A stretch of 64,000 nt of DNA from Inquilinus ginsengisoli_B. Its GTDB lineage: Bacteria; Pseudomonadota; Alphaproteobacteria; DSM-16000; Inquilinaceae. Positions 42,936 through 50,703 of the stretch are shown here, one piece after another. Numbering within the stretch: the first letter of the stretch is position 1; each line of letters opens with the position of its first letter. A model generated the notes under the pieces. The model searched no databases. It saw only the letters and a list, made by a program, of their open reading frames with translations, and was not told where the DNA came from. Location: the NCBI RefSeq assembly GCF_050434925.1, contig NZ_JBNDJK010000001.1:4340001-4404000 (forward strand), given 5' to 3'. The translations under genes were made by a program, and so were the position numbers.

Positions 42936-44198
42936 TTGTTCCTGGACACGCTGAGCAATCTCGTCGCCGGGCTGTTCACCGGCAAGGACAAGCTCGCCCA
43001 TGACCGCTTCGGCCTGGTGCTGCAGGACCGCGGGCAGCTCGACGCCGCATACCGGGGCGACTGGATCGCCCGCAAGGTGATCGACGTGCCGCCCTTCGAC
43101 ATGACCCGGGAATGGCGGCGCTGGCATGCCGCGCCGGAGCAGATCGCGGCGATCGAGGCGGAGGAGGCGCGGCTCGGCGTCCAGCGCAAGGTGGCGCGGG
43201 CGCTGCGGCTGGCCCGGCTGTATGGCGGCGCGGCCCTGGTGCTGGGCGCCGGCGACGGCGACCCGGCGCAGCCGCTGCCGCCGCTGGGCCGCGGGGCCTT
43301 GCGCTACCTGCATGTCATGCATCGCTGGGAGATCGCGCCCGGCGAGATCGACCGCGACGTGCTGTCGCCCGGCTTCGGCGAGCCCGGCTGGTATCAGGTC
43401 GCGTCTGCCGGCAGCATGGGGACCAGCAGGATGGGGGCAGGGCAGGGCGGCGTGCGGCTGCATCCGAGCCGGGTGGTGCGGCTGCCCGGCGCCGAGCTGC
43501 CGGACGGGGTCGGCACCGACGGTTGGGGCGACAGCGTGCTGCAGGCGGTGATGGACGCGATCCGCCACGCCGGGCTGGCCGCCCAGGGGGTGGCGACGCT
43601 GATCCACGAGGCCAAGCTCGACGTCATCCGGGTCCCGCAGCTGACCCAGAACCTGGCGCAGGACGATTATGCCAGGCGGCTGGTCGACCGCTTCACCCTG
43701 GCCAACACGATGAAGGGGCTGGTGAACGCCCTGGTGATCGACAAGGAGGAGGAGTGGGACCGCAAGCAGCTGAGCTTCGCCCAGCTGCCGGAGATCATGC
43801 AGCAATACCTGCAGATCGCCGCCGGCGCCGCCGACATCCCGGCCACCCGGCTGCTGGGCCAGGCCCCGGCCGGGCTGAACGCGACCGGCGAAAGCGACGT
43901 CCGCAACTATTACGACCGGATCGCGGCGGAGCAGCGGGTGACGCTGGGCCCGGCGCTGCGCCGGCTGGACGAGGCGCTGATCCTGAGCGCGCTCGGCACC
44001 CGGCCGCCGGAGATCCGCTGCGAATGGGCGCCGCTGTGGCAGCTCGGGGCGGGGGAGGCGGCGGCGATCGGCAAGACCAAGGCGGAGACCAGCACGCTCT
44101 ACGCCGCGTCCGGGCTGATCCCGGCCGAGGTGCTGGCCCGGGCCGTGCGCAACCAGGTGGTCGAGGACGGCCTCTATCCCGGCATCGAGGCCGCCTAG
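42936..44198 (+). CDS. Phage portal protein (DUF1073 family)
   Basis: 420 aa from TTG 42936, selected because GGAGG lies 7 bp upstream and no ATG in frame is near. DUF1073-type features: AYRGDWIARKVIDVPPFDMTREW, RLYGGAALVLG, LHPSRVVRLPG, WGDSVLQAVMDAI and GLNATGESDVRNYYDRI. It forms the dodecameric DNA entry ring of the capsid. Some members of this family are linked to anti-CBASS Acb1 domains; no such extra domain is evident here. Repeat element copy 3 begins in its stop codon. Confidence 0.9.
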   Translation: MFLDTLSNLVAGLFTGKDKLAHDRFGLVLQDRGQLDAAYRGDWIARKVIDVPPFDMTREWRRWHAAPEQIAAIEAEEARLGVQRKVARALRLARLYGGAALVLGAGDGDPAQPLPPLGRGALRYLHVMHRWEIAPGEIDRDVLSPGFGEPGWYQVASAGSMGTSRMGAGQGGVRLHPSRVVRLPGAELPDGVGTDGWGDSVLQAVMDAIRHAGLAAQGVATLIHEAKLDVIRVPQLTQNLAQDDYARRLVDRFTLANTMKGLVNALVIDKEEEWDRKQLSFAQLPEIMQQYLQIAAGAADIPATRLLGQAPAGLNATGESDVRNYYDRIAAEQRVTLGPALRRLDEALILSALGTRPPEIRCEWAPLWQLGAGEAAAIGKTKAETSTLYAASGLIPAEVLARAVRNQVVEDGLYPGIEAA

Positions 44199-44341
44199 AG
44201 ACCGTTTGGAAACGCTACTGGCGCGGCCGCCTGACGGCGGTTTCTGCGCTTCCGGTGCTCACGGACTCAAACGTCCGCTGCGCGCCGGTTCTCGACACCA
44301 CCGCCATCCGACTCACGCCAGCGCATTTCGAAACGGTCTCT
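44197..44341 (+). repeat. Stop-codon-linked stem-loop element, copy 3
   Basis: 145 bp; its first AG belongs to the TAG stop of the portal gene. Ends AGAGACCGTTT and AAACGGTCTCT pair perfectly and pairing resumes further in (AAACGC/GCATTT, CTGGCG/CGCCAG). Same core as the copies at 27308 and 32054. Confidence 0.85.
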
Positions 44342-44398
44342 TATGCCGAGGCCGGCGGGGAGAGGGCATCCGGAGCGTAGATTGCCGCCCCTCTTGGT

Positions 44399-44470
44399 CG
44401 TCATTCCCGCGGAAGCGGGAATCTCTTTCAGATCGATCGTGACGAGATCCCCGCTTTCGCGGGGATGACG
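44399..44470. repeat. Palindromic extragenic repeat
   Basis: CGTCATTCCCGCGGAAGCGG and, inverted, CCCCGCTTTCGCGGGGATGA with CGTCAT/ATGACG ends: a 72-bp palindromic intergenic element of a type widespread in proteobacteria. It lies between the portal and DUF2213 genes. Confidence 0.7.
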
Positions 44471-44524
44471 GTGGTTATTGGCGGTCGACTGGCGACGGCA
44501 CCGCCGCATCACAACGGAGATCCC

Positions 44525-45553
44525 ATGCTCATCACCGACACCGTGACGCTGGTCGGAGACCGGCGCACCACGCAGGACGGCTATCTGGTCGCGGCGGCCC
44601 GCATCGCCCGCACCGGCGTCCAGAGCTACAGCGGCGCCGAGATGGGGCGCACCGACCTCGCCACCGTGCGGGTCTGGCGGCCGGAGGAGGAGGTGTTCGC
44701 CGCCGACGCCCTGGCGTCGATGGCGCACCGCCCGGTCACGCTCGACCATCCGGCCGAGCCGGTCACCGCCGCCAACTGGAAGGCGCACTGCGTCGGCCAG
44801 ATCGGCGGCGAGGTGGCGCGGGACGGCGACTATATCCGGGTGCCGCTGGTGCTGATGGACCGGGCGGCGGTCGATGCCGTCATCGCCGGCAAGCGGCAGC
44901 TGAGCGTCGGCTATGCCGCCGAGATCGACTGGACGCCCGGCACCACGCCGGCGGGCGAGGCCTATGACGCCGTGCAGCGCCGGATCCGCGCCAACCACCT
45001 GGCGGTGGTCGACGCCGCCCGGGCCGGACCGGCCTGCCGGATCGGCGACGCCTGGACCGCCGCCGCCGCGCCGGCCACACCGGTCGCACCGGTCGCACCG
45101 GCCGCGCCGGCCGCGCCGGCCGCGCCGGTCGACGAGGCGGCGGCGCTGCGGGCCGTGATCGAGGCCAAGGACGGCGAGATCGCCGCCCTGACCGCCCGGC
45201 TGCGCGATGCCGAGCTGAGCCCGGCGCGGCTGGACGAGGCGGTGGCCGTTCGTGCCCGGCTGGTCGCCGAGGCCCGGCGGATCGGCGGCGAGGCGCTGCC
45301 GGTCGACGGCCGCGGCGAGGCCGAGATCCGTCGCGCCGCCGTGGCCACCCGGATCGGCGACGCCGCCGCCCGCGACATGAGCGACGCCGCGATTGAAGGC
45401 GCCTTCCGGGTGCTGGCCACCGCGGCCGTGCGGCCCGACCCGCTGCGGCAGGTGCTGGCCGAGCGGCCGGTCGCGGGCGATGCCCGGGCCGAGGCCCTGC
45501 GCCGGCGCGACGCCCGCCTGGCCGGCGCCTGGAGAGCTTCCGCCCCAACCTGA
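44525..45553 (+). CDS. DUF2213 phage protein (likely prohead protease/scaffold)
   Basis: 342 aa from ATG 44525 (GGAG upstream). The first 170 residues match DUF2213 (LVAAARIARTGVQSYSGAEMG, MAHRPVTLDHP, LVLMDRAAVDAVIAGKRQLSVGYAA, HLAVVDAARAG), a family found between portal and capsid genes and thought to combine protease and scaffold roles. An Ala/Pro linker (about 180-200) and a coiled coil (about 200-245, DEAAALRAVIEAKDGEIAALTARL) follow, fitting a scaffold. Start of the head-assembly gene set. Confidence 0.87.
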   Translation: MLITDTVTLVGDRRTTQDGYLVAAARIARTGVQSYSGAEMGRTDLATVRVWRPEEEVFAADALASMAHRPVTLDHPAEPVTAANWKAHCVGQIGGEVARDGDYIRVPLVLMDRAAVDAVIAGKRQLSVGYAAEIDWTPGTTPAGEAYDAVQRRIRANHLAVVDAARAGPACRIGDAWTAAAAPATPVAPVAPAAPAAPAAPVDEAAALRAVIEAKDGEIAALTARLRDAELSPARLDEAVAVRARLVAEARRIGGEALPVDGRGEAEIRRAAVATRIGDAAARDMSDAAIEGAFRVLATAAVRPDPLRQVLAERPVAGDARAEALRRRDARLAGAWRASAPT

Positions 45554-45584
45554 GCCGCCACCCATCGTAGAAGGAGAGACGGAC

Positions 45585-46058
45585 ATGGCCGTCGTTCAGA
45601 ACAGCTACAGCGAGACCATCCGCCCGGCGGTCGCCGGCATGGTCGCCAACCTGACCAGCTCCGATGCCGACACCCGCATCGTCGAGACCGCCGCCGGCAT
45701 CGGCTTCGGCCTCGTCGTCGGCCAGGGTGCCGGAGCCCGCGGCGCCGTGCTCGGCGCCGCCGCGGCCGCCGGCTTCGTCGGCATCTCGATCCGCGACGTC
45801 GTGCTCGATCCGACCGACGGCGACACCTATCCGCGGGGCGCCGGCATCGCCGTCCTGACCGAGGGCGACATCTGGGTGGTGACCGGCGGCGCCGTCGCGG
45901 CCGGCGACACCGTCGTGTTCGAGGCCGCAACCGGCATCCTGTCCAGCCTGCCGGCCGACGCCACCCATTTCGCCGTCGCCGGCGCCCGCTGGATGACCGC
46001 AGCCGGCAATGGCGGCCTCGCGGTCGTCCGGCTGGGCGGGGCGCTGCCCTCCGCCTGA
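45585..46058 (+). CDS. Capsid decoration/structural cement-like protein
   Basis: 157 aa, AAGGAGAG upstream. Small Gly/Ala-rich beta protein (MAVVQNSYSETIRPAVAGMVANLTSS; GAGIAVLTEGDIWVVTGGAVAAGDTVVFEAATG) lying between the DUF2213 and major capsid genes, the usual site of the Gp24/cement protein that stabilises the head. Identified from position and style; family likeness moderate. Confidence 0.75.
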   Translation: MAVVQNSYSETIRPAVAGMVANLTSSDADTRIVETAAGIGFGLVVGQGAGARGAVLGAAAAAGFVGISIRDVVLDPTDGDTYPRGAGIAVLTEGDIWVVTGGAVAAGDTVVFEAATGILSSLPADATHFAVAGARWMTAAGNGGLAVVRLGGALPSA

Positions 46059-46095
46059 GAGCCGATCCGCTGATATCCAGGCGGCAAACTAAACT

Positions 46096-46443
46096 TTATT
46101 GTCATTGCCGGACGGGTCCTCGGGTCAAGCCCGAGGACGGCAATCCAGGGGGCCACCGAGAGCTGCTTTGAAAGCCCTGGATCCTCAGGTCAAGCCCGAG
46201 GATGACAATAAAAATAGAATGATAACCCATGATAGATACGCTTCGGTTGCGATTTTTTTCAACCGGACGGCCGTGAGCTTGACCCGGCACTCCAGGGGCC
46301 ATCGAGAACTGCCTTGAAAGCCCCTGGATCCTCGGGTCAAGCCCGAGGATGACAATAAAATCGAATATCAACCTGAGGTAAACACACTTTATTTGCGATT
46401 TTCTTCAGCCGGACAGCCGTGGGTCAAGCCCGGTGATGACAGA
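46096..46443. repeat. Cluster of palindromic intergenic repeats
   Basis: Two diverged copies of one unit: GGATCCTCGGGTCAAGCCCG with AGGATGACAATAAAA following (around 46178-46215 and 46326-46362), each preceded by GGCCAYCGAGARCTGCYTTG. It fills the 437 bp between decoration and capsid genes and holds no gene. Hairpins may modulate the capsid mRNA level. Confidence 0.7.
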
Positions 46444-46495
46444 CGGGGAACAGTGAGCTCCCCGGCCAACCCAGCCCCTCTCGAAGGAGCCTTCC

Positions 46496-47449
46496 ATGTT
46501 CGCATTCGACGCCCAGCAGGCGCTGGGCTTCCTCGTGTCCCAGACCGCCAGCATCGAGGCCCAGGCCTACGAGATCCAGTATCCCGACATCCAGTATCCG
46601 GCGCTGGTGCCGGTTGATACCTCGGCCAATCCCTGGGCCAAGAGCGTCACCTTCTACTCCACCGACAAGCTCGGCCAGGCCGAATGGTTCAGCCACCTGG
46701 CCAAGGACATGCCGCTGGCCGATGTCGAGCGCAGCGCGCATGAGCATCCAATCGCGATGGCGGCGATCGGCTATCGCTACACCAGCGAGGAGCTGGGCCA
46801 GGCGATGATGGTGCCGGGCACCAACCTGTCGGCGGACCGGGCGGCGGCCGCCATCCGCGCCTATGAGGAGTTCATGGACGGCCTCGCCCTGCGCGGCGTG
46901 CCGCCGAGCGGCACCGGCAAGACCTGGACCGGCCTGATCAACAATCCGATCGTCTCCGCCGGCCCGGTCATCAATGACGGCGCCGGGGCGTCGACCCTGT
47001 GGGCCGACAAGTCCCCGGACCAGATCCTGCGCGACATCAACGGGCTGCTGAGCGGCGTCTATACCGGGTCGCTGACGGTCGAGATGGCGGACACGCTGCT
47101 GCTGCCGGTGGCGCGACTCGACACCATCGCGAGCACGCCGCGCAGTTCGACCAGCGACACGACCATTCTGGAATACCTGCGCCGCAACAACACCTACACC
47201 GCGATCACCGGTGCGCCGCTGACCATCCGGGCGGTGCGCGGACTGGACACGGCAGGGGCCGGCAACACCGCGCGCATGGTCGCCTATCGCCGCGACCCGC
47301 AGGTGGTGAAGCTGCACCTGCCGATGCCGCACCAGTTCCATGCGCCCTGGCAATCCGCCCCGATGGTGTTCGACGTCCCCGGCTTCTTCCGCACCGGCGG
47401 GGTCGAGATCCGGCGGCCGAAGGCCTTCCGCTACGGCGACGGCATCTGA
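46496..47449 (+). CDS. Major capsid protein (DUF2184 family)
   Basis: 317 aa. HK97-fold capsid of the DUF2184 type: N-terminal FDAQQALGFLVSQTASIEAQAYEIQYPDI, middle VERSAHEHPIAMAAIGYRYTSEELGQAMM and AYEEFMDGLALRGVP, C-terminal LHLPMPHQFHAPWQ and FRTGGVEIRRPKAFRYGDGI. It forms the icosahedral shell. Neighbouring genes (portal, scaffold, cement, connectors) agree. Confidence 0.9.
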   Translation: MFAFDAQQALGFLVSQTASIEAQAYEIQYPDIQYPALVPVDTSANPWAKSVTFYSTDKLGQAEWFSHLAKDMPLADVERSAHEHPIAMAAIGYRYTSEELGQAMMVPGTNLSADRAAAAIRAYEEFMDGLALRGVPPSGTGKTWTGLINNPIVSAGPVINDGAGASTLWADKSPDQILRDINGLLSGVYTGSLTVEMADTLLLPVARLDTIASTPRSSTSDTTILEYLRRNNTYTAITGAPLTIRAVRGLDTAGAGNTARMVAYRRDPQVVKLHLPMPHQFHAPWQSAPMVFDVPGFFRTGGVEIRRPKAFRYGDGI

Positions 47450-47463
47450 GAGGAGAAGCGGTC

Positions 47464-47769
47464 ATGCGCGTCACCAACATCTCGCCCGGTCCGCGCTTCC
47501 TCCATGCGCAGGGCCAGGCGCGGCTGCTCGAGCCAGGCGAGACCGCCGAGCTGGAGCTGAGCGCGGCGGAGGCGGCCAGTGCCCGGCAGCAGGTCGAGGC
47601 CGGGGTGCTGGCCTTGTCCGAGCCGCCGGCGGCAGCCGGGCCGCGGGCGGTGTATCGGGGCTTCGGCAGGCACTACATCGTCGGCGCCGGCGGCGAGGTG
47701 CTGGCCGGCCCGCTGCGCAAGGAGGAGGCCGCGGCGGAGCTGGCCCGGCTTCTGGGGCAGGGAGGGTGA
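47464..47769 (+). CDS. Small phage head protein of unknown function
   Basis: 101 aa, 14 bp after the capsid gene with GAGAGGAG before ATG. N-terminal MRVTNISPGPRFLHAQGQARLLEPGETAELELS resembles the short beta proteins often encoded after the capsid gene. The C-terminal half holds HYIVGAGGEVLAGPLRKEEAAAELA. Position suggests a head component; no family identified. Confidence 0.7.
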   Translation: MRVTNISPGPRFLHAQGQARLLEPGETAELELSAAEAASARQQVEAGVLALSEPPAAAGPRAVYRGFGRHYIVGAGGEVLAGPLRKEEAAAELARLLGQGG

Positions 47770-47771
47770 TC

Positions 47772-48134
47772 ATGGACGCCACCACCCCGGCCGAGCTCAA
47801 GGCCCGCTTCCCGGGCTTCGCCGCCATCGCCGACGCCGTGGTGCAGTCGGCGCTGGACGAGGCGGCGCTGCAGGTTGGCGCCGGCTGGACGAGCGAGGCC
47901 GATGTCCGGCTCGGCCGGCTGCTCCTCGCCGCCCATGTCCTGACCCTGGACGGGCAGGGCAGCGGCGCCGAGGCCGCGGCCGCCGCCGCCGGCGGGTTCC
48001 GGCGGATGCGCAGCGGCGCGCTGGAGCTGGAGCGCGCCGCCGAGGCCGGCCCGGGCGCGCTGGACTCGACCGGCTATGGCCGCCGCTTCATCGAGCTGAT
48101 GCGGCGCAACGTTCCGGCTGTCACGGTGGTGTAG
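47772..48134 (+). CDS. Head-tail connector (DUF4054-like)
   Basis: 120 aa, 2 bp after the preceding gene. An alpha-helical adaptor: TPAELKARFPGFAAIADAVVQSALDEAALQVG, then LGRLLLAAHVLTLDGQGS and a C-terminal STGYGRRFIELMRRN. This pattern is that of DUF4054/gp6-type adaptors that dock on the portal ring and form the head-to-tail joint. Confidence 0.82.
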   Translation: MDATTPAELKARFPGFAAIADAVVQSALDEAALQVGAGWTSEADVRLGRLLLAAHVLTLDGQGSGAEAAAAAAGGFRRMRSGALELERAAEAGPGALDSTGYGRRFIELMRRNVPAVTVV

Positions 48135-48159
48135 ACTCGGACGGGCAGGGACGACCCGT

Positions 48160-48546
48160 TCACTTCGCCTGCAGGCGGTCCCGGAACCAGGCGGCAAGCT
48201 GGCTCTCGCCGAGAGAACCCGCGGCCAGCGCCTCGACCGTCTTGACCGCATCGACGGGGTCGAAGCGCAGCCGGTATCCATTGTCCGCCAGGAACAGGCG
48301 GGCCACCACCCAGGCGGTCCGCTTGTTCCCGTCGACGAAGCCGTGATTGCGCGCCGGACCAAAGGCGTAAGCCGCGGCGAGATCGGCCGCATCCGGCGTG
48401 CCGCAGGCGGCGAGGTTCAGGGGTCGGGCCAGCGCCGATTCCACGGCGCCCGGATCGCGCACGCCGTCCGGTCCGCCATGCTCGGCGAGCTGCCGGTCGT
48501 GCAGCGCGTGGACCAGATCGGCGCCGACCCAGCGCCAATCCGTCAT
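48160..48546 (-). CDS. Doc-type (Fic family) toxin
   Basis: 128 aa from ATG 48546, overlapping the antitoxin stop (ATGA). The Fic core reads HGFVDGNKR (residues 68-76), the Doc-like variant of HxFxDANKR in which the His and Asp/Asn/Lys/Arg residues bind nucleotide; Doc toxins phosphorylate EF-Tu and halt translation. Opposite in direction to the phage head genes that flank it, so it is a cargo (moron) module. Confidence 0.92.
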   Translation of the reverse strand: MTDWRWVGADLVHALHDRQLAEHGGPDGVRDPGAVESALARPLNLAACGTPDAADLAAAYAFGPARNHGFVDGNKRTAWVVARLFLADNGYRLRFDPVDAVKTVEALAAGSLGESQLAAWFRDRLQAK

Positions 48547-48770
48547 TTCGCCAAGGCCCGCAGGATGTCGCGATCCTCGTGCATGATCTCTTCGGCCAGG
48601 GCCATCTGCCGCTCGAACTCGGGGTTGTAGGGCGTCAGGCGGTAACCGCCGCCAGGGGCTTCGGTGAGGTAGACGGTGTCGCCCTTCTTCACTTTCAGGC
48701 GGGCCATCGCCTCCTTGGTCAGGATGAACCCGGCCGAGGCCCCGACCGTCGTGACCTTGAAGCTCAGCAT
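48543..48770 (-). CDS. AbrB/MazE-type antitoxin
   Basis: 75 aa with an AGGAGGAG ribosome site. A swapped-hairpin AbrB DNA-binding domain is suggested by TTVGASAGFILTKEAMARLKVKKGDTVYL at residues 8-36, and the C-terminal half (EFERQMALAEEIMHEDRDILRALAK) is a helix that would cover the Doc active site. It binds its own promoter, where a perfect palindrome lies. Confidence 0.88.
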   Translation of the reverse strand: MLSFKVTTVGASAGFILTKEAMARLKVKKGDTVYLTEAPGGGYRLTPYNPEFERQMALAEEIMHEDRDILRALAK

Positions 48771-48782
48771 GGCAGTCTCCTC

Positions 48783-48804
48783 CTATATAATCCACATTAT
48801 ATAG
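48783..48804 (-). promoter_or_regulatory. Toxin-antitoxin operator/promoter
   Basis: Perfect inverted repeat: 9-bp arms CTATATAAT (48783-48791) and ATTATATAG (48796-48804) around CCAC. It includes TATAAT on both strands and lies 13 bp before the antitoxin start, so antitoxin binding would occlude the -10 element. Confidence 0.8.
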
Positions 48805-48859
48805 AGCCGGTGCCGGCTGCCGCAAGCACGGATGAACCATTCCCAATCTGGAGGCCACC

Positions 48860-49210
48860 ATGCCCCTGTTCGACGGCCATTTCCGGACGGTGTTCGGCGC
48901 CGCCTTCGCGCCGCTGCTGCTCGACGGCACGCTGCATGTCGCGGCCAAGGACGCCGACGGCCGGATGATCCTGCCGCCGGCCTTCGCCGATGTCCCGGCC
49001 AAGGGCCATCGCGACGAGTCCCATGACCGGCAGCGGGCCGATTGGAACATCCCGGACCGGGCGGCTCGGCTGATCGTGCTGCAAGCGGGGATCGCCGCAG
49101 CCCCGACGCCGGATGACGAGATCACCCTGGCCGGCGGCCGGTGGCGGATCAGCGCGGTCGAGCAGGACCCGGCCGGCGCCGCCTGGATCCTGACCGGGGT
49201 GCCCGCCTGA
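48860..49210 (+). CDS. Phage head-completion-like protein
   Basis: 116 aa. FDGHFRTVFGAAFAPLLLDGTLHV, then RRADWNIPDRAARLIVLQ and a beta-rich C-terminus (DDEITLAGGRWRISAVEQDPAGAAWILTG). Position between the DUF4054 and gp10-like genes fits a head-closure or stopper protein. Family name not recognised. Overlaps the next gene by 1 bp. Confidence 0.7.
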   Translation: MPLFDGHFRTVFGAAFAPLLLDGTLHVAAKDADGRMILPPAFADVPAKGHRDESHDRQRADWNIPDRAARLIVLQAGIAAAPTPDDEITLAGGRWRISAVEQDPAGAAWILTGVPA

Positions 49211-49554
49211 TGGCGCGCATCACCGGCGCAGACCGCTCTCTGCGCAGGCTCGCCCGGATGGGGCCGGCCATGCGGGTGGAGATCGACAAGGCGTTGGCCG
49301 AGGCCGCGCGGCGTATCCGGGCCGAGGCACGAGCCCGGCTTCAAAAAACGCCGGGCGGGGCCGAGGTCGAGGTCACCGTGTCGCGGCGCGACGAGCTGGC
49401 GGTGGACGTGATCGCCGCCGGACCCGGCGCCGCGGAACTGGAATACGGCACCGCCGGAACCGCCGCACGGCCCTTCCTGCGCCCGGCGGTCGAGGCCGTT
49501 CGCGCCGACATCGACGATCTGATCGCGCGCGCGGTGCGGAAGGCGACGCGATGA
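49210..49554 (+). CDS. HK97 gp10-like tail-joining protein
   Basis: 114 aa. MARITGADRSLRRLARMGPAMRVEIDKALAEAARRIRAEAR then ELEYGTAGTAARPFLRPAVEA, the signature ARPFLRPA motif of the HK97-gp10 family, which completes the neck and links head to tail. Translationally coupled to the previous gene (TGATG). Confidence 0.87.
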   Translation: MARITGADRSLRRLARMGPAMRVEIDKALAEAARRIRAEARARLQKTPGGAEVEVTVSRRDELAVDVIAAGPGAAELEYGTAGTAARPFLRPAVEAVRADIDDLIARAVRKATR

Positions 49555-49566
49555 GGGACAGGCCAT

Positions 49567-49758
49567 ATGGGAGATGCAACGATGCCCTGGTTCGCCTTTG
49601 CCACCGATTTCGATTTCCGGCCGGCCCGCCGCATCATCCTGGCCTATCGCGCCGGGACGACGCTGCTGATCCCGGCTGCGGCGGCCGATGCCGCCGAAGC
49701 CGCCGGCGCCGGCCGGCGCGCGCCGAAGCCGAAGGAGCCCACGCATGAGCGGCCGTGA
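49567..49758 (+). CDS. Small hypothetical phage protein
   Basis: 63 aa from ATG 49567, with ATG 49582 as the alternative; GAGGGAC upstream is weak. Beta-strand-like DFRPARRIILAYRAGTTLLIP and an Ala-rich tail that overlaps the next gene by 14 bp. Such a short basic protein is frequent between gp10-like and tail-completion genes in these phages. Confidence 0.6.
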   Translation: MGDATMPWFAFATDFDFRPARRIILAYRAGTTLLIPAAAADAAEAAGAGRRAPKPKEPTHERP

Positions 49759-50158
49759 CCTGTCCGGCCCGCTGCGCCAGGCCGTCGTCGCAGCCCTGCT
49801 GGCCGATCCGGGCGTGACCGCCCTGGTCGGCACCCGCGTCTACGACTATGTCGCGGCGTCGCCGACCTATCCCTTCCTGCGCTGCACGATCGCGACGGCG
49901 ACGCCATGGGAGGCGACGGGCGCGGTGCGTGGCGCGACGTCGACGGTGCAGGTCGACGCCTTCACCAAGGATTACGGCCGGGCGACGGCCGAGCAGCTCG
50001 CCGCCGCCGTGGCCGCGGCGCTGGACGAGGCCGACCTCGGTCTCGGTGGCGCCACCCTGCTGTCGCTGCAATGGCGGCAGACCCGACTGCTCGACGACCC
50101 GGCCGACCAGGGCATCGCCCACGGCGTGATCGAGTTCGAAGGCATCGCGACGCTGTAG
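49745..50158 (+). CDS. Tail completion protein (DUF3168-like)
   Basis: 137 aa. DLSGPLRQAVVAALLADPGVTALVGTRVYDYV, PFLRCTIATATPWEATG, VQVDAFTKDYGRATAEQLAAAVAAALDEADL, typical of DUF3168/gpU-like tail terminators that stop tube polymerisation. An intrinsic terminator follows at 50198, before the tail-tube gene. Confidence 0.85.
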   Translation: MSGRDLSGPLRQAVVAALLADPGVTALVGTRVYDYVAASPTYPFLRCTIATATPWEATGAVRGATSTVQVDAFTKDYGRATAEQLAAAVAAALDEADLGLGGATLLSLQWRQTRLLDDPADQGIAHGVIEFEGIATL

Positions 50159-50197
50159 CGCGCGGTTCATCCCATGCCGCCTGCCGGCATGCCCCGA

Positions 50198-50221
50198 CCC
50201 CGCCGGCGTGCGGGGTTTTTC
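50198..50221 (+). terminator. Rho-independent terminator between head and tail genes
   Basis: Stem CCCCGC-loop-GCGGGG (50198-50203 and 50210-50215) followed by TTTTTT-like T5 tract. Lies between the tail-completion and tail-tube genes and could lower or separate transcription of the tail block. Confidence 0.75.
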
Positions 50222-50240
50222 GTGTGAGGAGATCTTCGAG

Positions 50241-50690
50241 ATGGCTCAGGCCAAGACCTTCAAGTTCAGCGACGTCATGATCCTGCTCGGCGACGGGGCG
50301 ACCCCGACCGAGACCTTCGCCGCGCCCTGCGGCCTGACCGAGCTGGGCATGACGATCGCCACCGACACCAATGAGAGCATCATTCCGGATTGCGAGAACC
50401 CGGACGACCCGGCCTGGAAGATCACCGACATCTCCGCGCTGCAGATGACGCTGTCCGGCCAGGGCATCCTGGATCGGAACGCGCGCAAGACGTGGGAGGA
50501 CTGGGCCTTCAGCGGCACCGAGAAGACCGTGCGCTGGATCTACGACGTCACCGCCGCGGATTTCGGCGGCTACTACCAGGCGCCGGCGATCCTGACCAAC
50601 TACCAGGTCACGGCCCAGCGCGGGCAGCGGGCGACGGTGCAGATCGCCATCACCCTCAACGGCAAGCCGGCCTGGACCGCGGCCGCCTGA
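50241..50690 (+). CDS. Major tail tube protein
   Basis: 149 aa, GAGGAG upstream. Compact beta protein: VMILLGDGATPTETFAAPCGLTELGMTIATDTNESIIPDC, then DDPAWKITDISALQMTLSGQGILDRNARKTWEDW and a C-terminal strand set. This is a common form of siphophage tail tube subunit. It lies between the tail completion gene and the tail chaperone gene. Confidence 0.85.
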   Translation: MAQAKTFKFSDVMILLGDGATPTETFAAPCGLTELGMTIATDTNESIIPDCENPDDPAWKITDISALQMTLSGQGILDRNARKTWEDWAFSGTEKTVRWIYDVTAADFGGYYQAPAILTNYQVTAQRGQRATVQIAITLNGKPAWTAAA

Positions 50691-50703
50691 ACCGGAGGGC
50701 AGC

